A stretch of 64,000 nucleotides of DNA. Origin: Balanoglossus misakiensis (taxonomy: Eukaryota > Hemichordata). Below, piece after piece: positions 23,140-35,438 of the stretch (position 1 is its first letter; each line of letters starts with the position of its first letter). Below the pieces are notes generated by a model. It did no database searches, was not told the origin of the DNA, and saw only the letters and a program-made list of their open reading frames with translations. Position numbers and translations under genes: made by a program. The stretch is taken from contig CM082579.2 in assembly GCA_040954595.2 (NCBI GenBank), positions 9,362,001-9,426,000 of the forward strand. The letters run 5' to 3'.

Positions 23140-25941
23140 CAAATGAATACAAGTCTAGACATGAATGAACTTTTGAAGAAATGAGATAACTGATACACAA
23201 CTCGTGTCACTTTGTGTATAAAGATATCTGTACTTCAAGTAATGATAGGGCGAAAATGTTCCTGGTTCCTAACGCGCATAAGTGTGTTTGAAACGTCGTG
23301 TTAAGTTTGGTGAATACATTCTGGACGTACAAGTACAGTCGGTCTTGCACATTTGTTGTCAAGTGAATTTAAGTCCGGACTAAAATCAATTTGAGGCGGT
23401 TGCTTTTTTTCTTCTAAGCATGCGTGTGGCAGACGATGTCTCGACCTAGCATTTTGCTGGCCACTGCATCAAGCTGCGGGGAGTGAAACAGCAAAATGTA
23501 GTTGATACACAGAAAACAGAATACACGTTGACATTGGGTCGTGTCGGGAGACGAGCCTACACCTGGGACTGGGCCTCTTGCCCGCTCAGGTGTCACCGCG
23601 AAGCGATGACAGACGACAAGGTGGATTGAACTCAACGCGGCGAGAGGGTGACATCTTTGCCGGGCGTAGACAGGCGTAAAACGGGATAAGGATAAAGGAA
23701 AAGATGATTCGTTTGGATAAGATGGAAAGAGAGGGGGGGAGGAAACGCGAGTCTGTGATTATTGCATCGAAGTTAATAAAGCGAGGGTAATAGGATTGCA
23801 GTTGAGCCCAATTCGATTATACCGGTTCTCGGTAAACGATGGGACACGGAAAATCCAAACACGAGACCTTAATAGGCAGGGATATAGTGAATACAAAATG
23901 CGGCCGGCATTAGCCACAGTCTGAAATGAATTCATTTTCTTCCTCAGTCGGTTGAAATTATCTACTAATTCCCGGTACAAACTTTCGCACAACGGCGCGC
24001 GCGTGTGCGGACTGAGTAGCGGCGGAGACCCCCCCCCCCTCCCCTCCCCTCAGCGTCGCCGCGAAACTACTCGAAGGCAACTTCGCAAATTAATTCTGAA
24101 GTGAGGACTATATATTTGATCAAACTCACTCCATCATCGCCAGTGCAGAGATGGGATACTTTTTTTTGTGAGCGCGTCGCGGCGTCGAATCCGCGCCCGG
24201 TATCCGGCGGGGCGGATGATGATGGAGATCGCGAAGGAATACGGGCCATTGACAAGAACCCACGTATCATCAATACGACAACAAATGTAATGAATTCCGG
24301 GTCAACGTGCTGGGGTTATAATCGGCAAATTATTAGTTGTTATTCTCGTTCTGAAAAGACCGGCAGTGCTTCTTTGACAAGCAGTACGGGCAGAGATAAG
24401 AGGAATGTTTTAATTTCAAGGAAAGGGTCGGGGACAATGTAGCCACTGCGGATTGTCATTCGCCGATGATAGCATTAACAATATTAAGAATGAAACAGAA
24501 CAGAGCCTCTTTAATGAAATAGAACCCCGGGAGACGTGCGGAGCATTGTGCGAAGTCTCCTGGCTGGCCGGCGAGCGTCCCCACCAACTCCGGCACTGAT
24601 TCCAAGCTCTGCGCGGAATGAATTCTAAAAAAAAAAAGAGTCGACAGCCTTTGACTTCCGCATCAATAATATAGAGATCGCAATTAAAGCAAATATGAAA
24701 AGAATTGATCTTAGGAAGGACGGGATATCAAGTGTCACCGCTCTGATGCAACCTCCCCATTGAAATCAGACCCGTAAAATTCACCGTATTAAAAAATCGG
24801 GGAAATTAGCGCAGGGAATTACCGTGTCCGCAGCGCCGATTGTCTGTGTAAATACCCTCCCATTTGCGCCGCGTCTATATATCTGCGTGTGCATATTCAG
24901 AAGTCTCCGCCCGTACATTTGATTCGCGTGAAATTGACATGAAGATATAGAAATGGACGTCCGAGATAAACGTGTCTGTTTCACCACTTAATCCATAATA
25001 CATCTAACCGTGTGTTGACCGTTTATCGTTGAGTTAGGCCTAATCGGTGTCACCGACTTGCTTTGAAAAATTTATACGCGTTTTTTTGTGTAGAAATAGC
25101 AATTACCTTTTGTTGGGGGTGCATGCATACGCGCGATATTCGCTTCCTTTAAATTTACACTTTCACTATTTATTAAAGAAACACTTTTTAACTACAGAGA
25201 TAAACATATTTCCCCCCTCCCCATCGACCATCGAATAGAAATTCATATCCTCAGACCGACGCGGAACGAAATAAGCAATGTAGACTTCACGTGAAGATAT
25301 CAATGTAAGAAGAAGTTATATTGTTTGGTGTGCGCCGCGTAAAATTAAACACTTTCAATTTTGTAATTTTTTTTTAAAAACCGAAGAGCCGAATCTGGGT
25401 ATGAAAGTCACGTGACTCGAGTGACAGTATGCCGTAAGTTTGGATTCGCTTGAAATAGAAAAAAAACAACAACGACAAAATATATATACATTTGGAGCTT
25501 AATATTCAATGCCACGGTGAAAGAGAGAGAGAGCGAGACCTCTGGACTCACGTGATGGCAATGTGAATTGGCGGGGGAATAGGGAAACGGAGTTCACGCA
25601 TGGTTGCAAGCCAGCCTAGCATCGCTCCGAATATGAACACGCCACACTCCAAGTGGCAAGCAAACTGGCGACTTTTCCACGCTGGCTTGGGAATTTTCTT
25701 CAAATATTCGCAATCACCCAAAAAACGAGCGAGCGAACTCAAAACAGTCTCTCAGTTGGAACACGAATCAACTTTGAAACCGTTTGCAAGACTCCCCTGT
25801 GTGTGTGTGTCTGTGTGTGTGTCTCTCTCTCTCTCTCTCCCTCTCTCTCTTTCTCCCCTCTCTCCCCACCCTCCCAATTAAATAGCAGAAACTATCATGT
25901 TGAGGGATTGTAAGAAAACTTTGGAAAGTTCAAAAAGCGAG

Positions 25942-26076
25942 CAGATATCGGTCAACAAATACTCATGATATACTTTACATGCTGTGATGTCAAATGTGCT
26001 ACATTTATACGCAATATTTGACATCGCAGCACAACTCCTATACTTCTTTGTTGATGGGGAAGCACATGTATATCTG
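25942..26076. ncRNA. Hairpin-forming element, possible small-RNA precursor or foldback remnant
   Basis: TGCTGTGATGTCAAAT (25980-25995) pairs with ATTTGACATCGCAGCA (26016-26031): 16 pairs including one wobble or mismatch. Three more pairs (25997-25999 with 26011-26013) lie past a small bulge, leaving an 11-nt loop. Outside, two further blocks repeat in inverted order, TCAACAAA/TTTGTTGA and CAGATAT/ATATCTG. The core size is that of a short pre-miRNA. I do not recognise a known miRNA seed. A degenerate foldback transposon is equally possible. The strand is unknown. Confidence 0.3.
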
Positions 26077-26734
26077 CAATCCCCGATAAAGTTATTTCCA
26101 TTTTATTGTCAGCAGATCTCATACTGATTATCTGACAGTGTTGCATACATTGAAAAAAACGGGATTTCCATGAGGTATTTCGTGTTCAGAATAGCTCAAT
26201 GATCAAAGAGTTTCAGGATGTTTTGTAGCAAACGATGCTTATCTTCGCAGCTCTAACCCTGTCGAAGATCCCCAACAGTGCGTGGACGGTTAAAGAAAGG
26301 CTTGAACGTCGCCTCAGAAGGGAATATCATAAATGTGACAGAGATGAGATGACCGATATTTTGGGGCATCGGACCCGACAATCAGTTGAATCGTCTCAAC
26401 CCCCACATTAACTTGTTCAAAGATGTGGTGGGCATGACGCACGGAGAATTGTCGTTAACAGCGCTGCGACAGCAACCCCTTCCGTTTGAACGCACGCCAA
26501 AAGGAACTTTCTTATTTCTCCTGTCGGCGCATGCGTGGCACGCACGCGCCTCGTGAGAGAAAGGTAAGCGAGTTCTATACCAATATTTGGCTGGCTGAAA
26601 AGTCGCCAAGACGCTGAAGATTGATGACAAACAAAATTGAGAACAGAAACGCCAGCCAAAATCTATCATATGAGATTGTCAGGTTGTACACACAAAAGTC
26701 TACGAAGATATGACGTGACTGTGCGTGTGTGAGA

Positions 26735-26735
26735 G

Positions 26736-26804
<69 letters not shown>

Positions 26805-26811
26805 ATATATA

Positions 26812-26847
<36 letters not shown>
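26735..26847. repeat. Compound microsatellite (CT)n-(TA)n-(TG)n
   Basis: CT repeats to 26800, a short TA run, then TG repeats 26813-26847. Confidence 0.95.
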
Positions 26848-26848
<1 letters not shown>

Positions 26849-27452
26849 AGAAACATCAAAGAACAATGTATTTTTCGATAACAGGCACGAGGACAGCGAC
26901 ATTATAAAGACGAGTGATCTGCTATTCAATTCAATTCAGAAGTCATGTACGGTTTACAACGACGCGGGTTTTCTTATCTTCTATGGCGGTACTTCGGGTA
27001 CCCTTTGATCAAGCGGAGAGATAGCACAAATTATTATCACGTATTTCTTGGAGAAGTCTACACGCCATACAAGCAGATCAGATTACATGTCCCTATCTCT
27101 ACCTCGCAGCGGACTCTTCTATTTTTTAGCTTGGCTCGATGACAGTAATACCAATATCTCTTAAAAGCAATTTTTTTTTTGCTTTAACAATGTGAAGCCT
27201 GCTTCGTGTGTGATTCTACGCCGAACCCGTATCTGTGGCGAACTGAGGGGATTTTTTTTCACAAGGTCGCCATGTCTCGATCGAACGGTACGCGAGGTCG
27301 ATTGATGCGAAGAGATTGGATTTATGTTTCCAGATCGGAAAGTTGATTTTGGAGAAGAGTACTTTGATCTGTTGACTCACTTTTAAAAACAGAGTTCACC
27401 TTAAGGTAGCTTGTTCGGTATTTTATTCAAACTTCGATTGTTTTTGTTTTTA

Positions 27453-28006
27453 ATACATACATACATACATACACACATACATACATACATACCTACCTAC
27501 ATACATACATACATACATACATACATACATACATACATACATACATACATACATACATACATACCTACCTACATACATACCTACATACATACATACATAC
27601 ATACCTACATACATACATACATACATACATACATACATACATACATACATACATACATACATACATACATACATACATACATACATACATACATACATAC
27701 ATACATACATACATACATACATACATACATACATACATACATACATACATACATACATACATACATACATACATACATACATACATACATACATACATAC
27801 ATACATACATACATACATACATACATACATACATACATACATACATACATACATACATACATACATACATACATACATACATACATACATACATACATAC
27901 ATACATACATACATACATACATACATACATACATACATACATACATACATACATACATACATACATACATACATACATACATACATACATACATACATAC
28001 ATACAT
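27453..28006. repeat. (ATAC)n microsatellite, 554 bp
   Basis: About 138 ATAC units. Interruptions (ACAC, ACCT) occur only in the left quarter, up to about 27606. The remaining 400 bp is uninterrupted. The long open frames on both strands here (IHTY/YVCM repeats) are artefacts. Confidence 0.97.
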
Positions 28007-29057
28007 GCACTTTTATTAAAACTAATAAAAAAAATCCAATTAGATGCCAGGTACATTACAAGACGGTAGAACAGCTTACTATGTAGGATATAGCACTTTC
28101 AGCTGCTCGAAGAAGGCGCCCTTCTAGCGATGCATCTTTGGTCTCAATTTAATCATATCTCCGTGGTGCTGAGTGCAAGCTTTACTTTACTTCAAGTTAA
28201 CTTTCTTAATCCAGGACAGTTTCCATGTTTTGCCTCTCAGCTGTGTGACACAATGGATTCACTCAGAAAGGCGGGAAAGTAGACCGTAAAGTCGCGTCTA
28301 CACCATTATTCAGTCGCTTTTATTTCCTCGGGTCTCGTGTTAAGGTTAACTTAGCGTGTAAAATGCTGGGTTGAACGTGAACGGTGCTTTGCAAAGAGAT
28401 AGGTCGCCCTAGCCTTGAGGCAGCAAACTCGAATACACCGTCAAACGCTCATCATGCACGTAAGCTGCCGAGGTGCTGACAGATATTTTCAACATTCACT
28501 TTCGCGCGTCCGATGCCCCGTGAGATAGATCGGGGCCCGTGCGGGCGGGAAACGTTTGTTCGACGCGTTTCCACCTCAGTCTAATTTCGCTTTTTATCCT
28601 ACCCCCACCCCTCACTCCCCAATCCTCCCCACGAACGAGAAAATTCGCTTAGTCGGAGAACAGCCCGCAAAGTGTCAATAGGCATCGTTGGATCGGCGTC
28701 GGGGAGCCGGGAACGAACTGGAATGACGCGTGTCTCGTTTCCCCGTCATCTCGAATGATGTCACTGACGAAATTCCCCGATGGTTTGGGGAAACAGTTTA
28801 ACAGAGAAGCGCTGGGCAGTCGAGTCGGCCTGCGATCAAGGGAGTTGGATTTCGCAGCGTGAAGGGTAGTGAGAAACCTTTGAAAAATTCACAGGGGGGC
28901 AGGTGGAGATTTGCTGCAATGCCCAAAAGGTAAAATCGTTGCGAGATATTCAATGAACTGCGGAGGATCCCTGCGTTTGAACTCCTGTCTGCCTCGCTAC
29001 GTCCGTTTCCTACGCGAGTCCGATAGATAGATTGCGTATATCCATAAATCCGTGCAC

Positions 29058-29167
29058 ACACCCACCCGTCCAACTCACCCAATACCCCACCCAAGCCAAC
29101 CACCCACCCACCCTCCTACCCAACCACCCACCCATCCATCCATCCATCCATCCATCCATCCATCCAT
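29058..29167. repeat. Degenerate CACC repeat and (CCAT)n
   Basis: A C-rich CACC/CCAAC tract passes into nine CCAT units at 29132-29167. Confidence 0.85.
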
Positions 29168-29239
29168 ACCCATGCATAGATGCATACCCATGGGAAAACC
29201 AAGTGTTTGATCAAACGGCTTGTTCCCAAACTTGGAAGT

Positions 29240-29320
29240 AGCTTTCAACAATTATGAGATGTTTAATCGCCAACTTTGAATAATTACTCTAGTAATAATT
29301 AAAGTAAGTTGATGTTCTCC
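29240..29320. promoter_or_regulatory. Candidate cis-regulatory island
   Basis: It contains ACAATTATGAGATGTTTAAT, then TTTGAATAATTACTC and TAATAATTAAAG within 80 bp, directly after a CCAT repeat. The call rests on motif content alone. Confidence 0.2.
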
Positions 29321-30635
29321 GTTTCTTCACCCAAGAATACCTTGGACGAAAAAACCCACCTATATAATGTTCATCGCCAACCTCAAATACAAAGTCAATA
29401 ATATCAGTGGGAACATTAATGAGAGAAAGGAAAGCGTATAATACATTTGGCTTTTCCCCGGTTATCAATCACACAACTTATGCACTAATATTTGAATAAA
29501 ATTCACCTCGAAGATAAACGTTTAACATGAGCTTGGCATACACTACTGCTGTACATGTAAGTGGCTTGGTATTAAATATATGGATGTTACAATCAAACGC
29601 GCAATGGGTGATGGCGGCTAAAGACATTTCGGGTATCCATTATGATTGGCAGGTACTGCTCTCCCACTCACCGCTACACCAAACCTATGACACAGGTCTT
29701 CGTACTATGAATTACTGACTGAACGCCTTTCTCAACACTTTTCTCAACAATGTTTCAGTGTCAGTACCATCCACCCCTATCTCAAATATAAATCTTTCTT
29801 GTGTATAAAATTCTTACAAAGGCAACATTGCTAAGATGCCTTATCTATTAGAAGTACTGTAACGTACTTATGGTGCAGTTATTCCACGCCCTTGAGAATC
29901 CGACAATCTCTCTGACAAGAACGGGATTGGTTTTTGATGAAACTTTGAAGCCTCCTAGCGTTGAAATTCACGTAAGCTAGTTACTAGTATTTTATTCTTT
30001 CCAATTCATAAAAAATATTATATAGTAGGACACCGAGGGATGTTCTTGCCAACTCTATATAAATGGACTTGTTTGGAAAGCACGTTCAGTATCAAGCGAA
30101 CCGGTCTTCTATTTCCTTTAGATAATTTCGATTTTTAATCAGCATAAACCTTGCAATATTTCATATATCCACCTTTGATTCCCTGTGGGTACACGATACA
30201 AAATACCCCCCCCCCCACCAATTAATCTAGTTCATCGTTTTCCGCCCTCGACACAACAGGCAGATTTTGATGCCCTTCATTAAAATATAACTTGATCGAC
30301 GACTCAGTCAAGTGCTCAGGACTTGATCAGCGATGCTGCGATATTCACATGAATAGTTTATGTGCGGGACATGATATAAGGTGCAAACTCGAAAGAGAGA
30401 GCGAGAAAAGCTTTTCCCAACTATTTTTTCTCTCGGGGTCATCTGAGGTCAACCTCCGTGATCAGCCACAGTAAGGTTTGCCTTTTGCTGTTTGTTGCCC
30501 AGATTCGTCGGAAATGCGCAGGTATGGCGGACTGGCAACCTTGCAATGCCGTTCCATGGCTGTCATGCATTCGTCTATAGCCTTAATGTCGTGTGCAAAT
30601 TTGTCGTTCGAGTGCTTAGATTGGGAAAGGGCGGC

Positions 30636-30655
30636 GGGGGGGGGGGGGGGGGGGG
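30636..30655. repeat. Poly-G tract (20 bp)
   Basis: This is the longest of about 18 G or C mononucleotide runs of nine or more bases in this window. It may form G-quadruplex structures. Confidence 0.9.
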
Positions 30656-31639
30656 AGGAATTCCCCCGTCGCCGACGCTACAACCAGAATGGGGTGTCAC
30701 TTTATAGGTATTTCCCAATTCCCTCGGCGGCCAGATCTTACGCTCCGCGGAGCTCATTGTTTTTGCAAATGAAAGAATACCACAGTCGAGGGATGAATGA
30801 TGCATGGGAAATCTTCATGGGGAAACAGGCCTTGTGTGAACAGCTACTGATAACCAATTATCAGACGCTCTGTTGGTTTCCTCCTCCTCTGCGCACTTCT
30901 TGTTCAGTCAGATATTTGTTTCTGCGCGTTGACTACCAATTTTTTTTCTTCGCAAGATAGATTCGCCATGCCAGCTTGCAGCTTGTAGGGAGGGTGATTC
31001 AGCGCGACGATTTTTCTTCTTCGATCGCGGCATTTCGGGTTGTCGCCATCACATCGACAAATTCCTCCTCTCAACGAGAGTCGCTACGTGTTATTTTTTT
31101 TTCTTTAAATTTTGTATGTTTGTGGTTTAGCCGCGCACGAGACCACGTCTCTAATGAATGCCTTACATACACAGCCGACATCGTTCATGAATATTACTTT
31201 TTTATACAGCATATTTTCTTTGTATTTTTGGACAGGTGCGTTGCGTTTCTGTGGCCAAGCCAAAATTAATCACCACCACCATCACCTACAACAACAATAT
31301 CAAAGTGACGGAATCAACCCGTCGCTGTCCGGGACACGTGACGTCATCACGCGTGTGTTGAAAGTGCACAAATGATACGCCGTCTCTTCATTTGTTATTT
31401 AGCGAGGTTAACAAGCCCTCGGTGAAAGAAATTATCAGCATGGTGGGTCCCGGTAGACCGCCAACAATATGAACACCATCTTGTAAGCATAAATATTTGA
31501 GTTATTAAAGAAGAGTTGACTGATGGTAGTGTAACAGTATCTGTGCCGTTTCATCGACGATGATGCAGCGGGGTTTCAATTACGGGAGCTTCCAATTAAT
31601 TTCCCATTTCCCGTGCATCGCTTCACTCGGAGTCATTTC

Positions 31640-32025
31640 ATTTTTATTTGTGTAATTTCAGCATAGAAGGGGCTATTAATCTTTTCTCCCCATCATAATG
31701 AACCGCGTCTTATCAGCTGCCGATGTCATCAGCGGCGCATAATCACCCGACACCATCTTTATCTTCATAGTTACCGAGAGACGCGTGAAGAAAGATAACC
31801 GCGCGCGTGCGTGTCGTCGTCGTCGGCAATGGTCGGAAAGCGTCGGGTGGCGACGACTGCGGGACCTGTTGAATCGATTCGTTTTCTCCGGCAGGGCAGA
31901 GCTCATTATGGGCGAGGATTACCACGGTGTGCAGAAGCCTCGTAATTAGTGCCTGGCTGTTTTTAATCACCTGTGTTCAGATTAAATTAGCGCTTTGAGT
32001 CACATAATCTTTATTATGGAAACTA
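31640..32025. promoter_or_regulatory. Candidate intergenic enhancer with E-boxes and TAAT/POU sites
   Basis: It contains CAGCTG at 31714-31719, GCATAATCA at 31737-31745, GTAATTAG at 31942-31949, CACCTG at 31968-31973, and several ATTAATC/GGATTA cores. The mixture of proneural E-boxes with POU/homeodomain sites suits a neuronal enhancer. Confidence 0.33.
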
Positions 32026-35000
32026 TCAAAAACTTTACGTCTACGAGACGTGTTCCTTTTTTCAGTATTAAATAATAAAATGCTCATGCAATCGGACAAT
32101 ACGCAGTAAGCACGGTTCTCGTCTCGTTCCTCGTGTTTACAATAAAATAGATAGGGTTTTTTTCGCGCTCTTTTTTTACCCATTGTAAGACATCAGTGCG
32201 TTAAATGGGCGGCTTTGGGGAAGTAAGTCCAGTAAGGCGACGAGCAATGCAAACTGTAACACACATACAAAATATCCCCATTGTGGTAGTCAATGGTCTG
32301 TTTTTGCGCATCTCTCCCCGACAATGGAGGGGGCGGCGGCAGTGTGGGAAACGGCACATATGCTTCAAATATTAATGTACATCGGGCCGGGCATCGGTGT
32401 ACAGTTATAGGCGACGGAGGCCCATGTCTTTTTTCATCATTGTTTGCTCTCGGAGTCCGTGTATTGTGGCTATGGCAGGGTGCTCGTTACCAAGTGTCGC
32501 ATTAAACTTAGCACCGGGGTTTCAGTCGATGGTTGTGTGTATTGAAGGATAAAGGTCGAACGCGCATGCACGAGGAATGGGGTAGGAGGTGAGAGGCTTG
32601 TCGCGGAGGTCTCATGGTCGACGCCGCCGCGCCGCCGGCAGCCAATGTCAAAGTGACGCGCGTCCGGCGATTTTCGAGTCCATTATCGCGGAGGTCGGAG
32701 CAAGATGATACTAAAATCGGGAGGGAGAGGGGGAAGCGCTCAATGGCGCGCGTCACCTTTGCAAATAGACCAGTCGCGATCAAAGGAGCATCCAAACGCG
32801 GAGTTTGTGCGACCAAGCACTTGCTTCAATAGAGGCGGATTTAACTAATAAGTGGGGAAAACAATGTGGTGTTGATAATGGGATTTGCTGAATTGGTTGT
32901 AGTCACAAGAACTGACTTTGCAAGAGAGTGAGCAAACAAGGGCGCTTGTTCATTTCATTGCTGATGAAATTCGATATCATGACGTAGTATATATACATCA
33001 GAAAAATGAATGATGGTGCGAGTTATACTACTGCTTCGTTACAATGGCTGCGCAAAAGATTTCTGAATAATCGGCGCCTGTCACGTTGCTTATTCTCGTG
33101 CTATCACTTCTTTCTCGAGCCCGAGCAAAATGAAGTGCATTATGCGCCATCGCACAGATAACAATCTCCATCACCATTCAAATAAAACATCATCAATTTT
33201 ATTTAGCTTTGATCGATATCTTAAGTTCTTTTTATGTCTCAAGTGTTTTCCGTTCAACTTTGTTGAAACACTTTCGCTATGATTTTCCGAGGAGGTGGAA
33301 TTTTCAGGGGTGAAATGCCCCCTATCCCCCCTCGCAATACAAATTGTCCAAAAGTACAAGAAAACTCAATAGCATAGATTATATAATTTAATACATTTAA
33401 ACAAAATGTCTGGAAGAATTGGTATGTTGATGATGTAGGCTAAAGCAAGTCTAAGCGGTTTGAACCTATTATACATGCGTGTATGTATTTTTTCTGATTT
33501 TCTGCAAAACTTTTTTTTTGGTGTTCTCGGAGTGCGGTCGGGCAGTGAATAGGACCGTCGTGTTTCGGGTGAATAGTCAATGAATGTAAAATCGCTGCGG
33601 ATGAAACTCTTCCATTGGCGCTGTTGCCAGGTAACCATTGTCGTCCCCCACTTTGGTTATACAACTTTTAACTTTATGAAAATTGCACACGTGTTTGGAT
33701 TCGCACGAGGTTGTAAAAAATTGCTGGGGTCACATTTGGAGGGTTTGCTCTGGTTGATTGCCGCAGTGGTTGCAAGTTTTGAAGGCGGGGGGGGGGGAGG
33801 GGGATGGCAAGAGAGGATCCACTTGACGCCTAGACCGAAGTTGGACATTTTTTGTGTGCGGGTACTTATCGTATGTCAGGTCTGTACAGGCATGTGCTTA
33901 AGCTGCCGAGATTAACCCAATCTGACAAAATACACCCCTAATATAATAAAACTGAAAAGTTATCATGTCATTTGTTATATCGTCAAACACATGATGATGA
34001 AAAGAAACTAATATAAATGATGGCGACTTTCGCAACCAGGAATAGCGCTCAGCGATTGTGTGATTGTAAATATTGGCACAAGATGATTTGTTGTGAGGCT
34101 TTTAATTTCTTGTGTTCCAAATGTTTATAATTTGGTATGATACGCTATTTGCTACATACGGTTTTCAGTCTGTCTGAGAGAAAAGTTAATCAAGGAGCTG
34201 AACTATAAAAAGAACATATCGTTTACTTTACCGAAAGAGCCCACTGAAAGTGTCACAACTGGTTTTTCCCCAAACTGACGAAGGAAAGTTCTTAAAAGTT
34301 TAATTTAGATTTAAAAAACGACTCTCCTTCGTTTGCGATTTCTTGATTAAGAAGGAATATATCTGGAATGTTAAAAACAGAAATATAACGTGTTTCACGC
34401 TACTGCCGAAAACGGTCGACCGTACGAGTGTCATAAATCTGTCGCAAGAATCCAGTTAAACAGCGGAGGAGGATTGTTTACAACACCGGTGTCAACATTA
34501 CACCAGCGCACGGTTGTCAACGTCCGTCAGTGCGCCGTGAACACTCGTCTCCTGTTGCCAAGATATGGGCGCGTATACGACGCGCACAAATGCTGAGAAT
34601 CACACGTGAACGCCCGGACTGAAATATATAAAATGTGACCCAAAGTGGGGGTTTTATTGGTCTGGAACTCATATACTAGACGTCGGTTAGGTAACAGTTA
34701 GAGTTATGGCGTTGTTTGGAGTGTTGACAGCATACTTTGGCGGTACTTCATCATTTTTATGGCCGGGCAGTCGGACTGCAAGAGCCGCAGACACTTCAGT
34801 GCCCGGCCTGTCTACGGCGGGCGATTATTTATAGTGGAGGCATTGAAAAAAAACTGATTAAATGTGTGTGGAAAAGACTTTGTTCGTTATGAATACAAAA
34901 TACTGAGCACACAGACGGAGTCTATAGTCGGTGCACCGGGTGACATGAATCATGCACGCCAATAACTGTCACCTTCTGGAGAGCGTGTGATCAAGAGGGC

Positions 35001-35368
35001 TTGTCGCCAAACTGCGGCGTTTAGTGTTTTTTCAGAGGTGCATGTTTCCTTTCCTTGAGAGGCGAATAAACCAGGGGACTGAGCCGGTCTAAGTGGTCGT
35101 TGACAGCGGATTAAGAACTGCCTGTCAAATATTCAGCTCGGACGGCTTCAGAGTTACACGTCCCGATCGCGTGGACTTTTATGAGGAGATTTTTTTACGC
35201 CGAGTCCTCTGTGGACCTGTTCCGTTCACTGTTCGTGGAATGCACTTGCCTTTCAGAGAACAAAAACAGACAATGCCAATCAGTACACATTGTCGCGATA
35301 GAAGAATGCCATAAAAAGTTTTAGCGTCGTTATAGTGCATTCTCTTCCGATAATTACTCGCTTTAGCA

Positions 35369-35371
<3 letters not shown>

Positions 35372-35433
<62 letters not shown>
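35372..35433. repeat. (GA)n microsatellite
   Basis: 31 uninterrupted GA units. Confidence 0.97.

Positions 35434-35438
<5 letters not shown>

Larger units (their letters stand above)
22130..28006. other. Non-coding region with candidate enhancers, hairpin and large microsatellites
   Basis: No exon is recognised. The stretch includes motif-dense segments at 22.13-22.84 kb, mixed TATG/TTG repeats (22.95-23.14 kb), a further AT-rich, TAAT-containing segment at 24.44-24.76 kb, a hairpin at 25.98-26.03 kb, CT/TG repeats (26.74-26.85 kb) and the ATAC array (27.45-28.01 kb). Confidence 0.6.

Noticed and set aside
24160-24210. tRNA-like GTCGAATCC sequence
   Set aside because: No A-box, no cloverleaf arms and no acceptor stem around it.
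27411-28056. Long open frames on both strands (up to 202 codons)
   Set aside because: They are translations of the ATAC array (IHTY, YVCM periods); a repeat whose unit is not a multiple of three stays open in all frames when it lacks stops.
11109-31387. 15-bp identity TGATACGCCGTCTCT at 11109-11123 and 31373-31387
   Set aside because: One or two shared 15-mers are expected by chance in 64 kb, and the flanks do not match.
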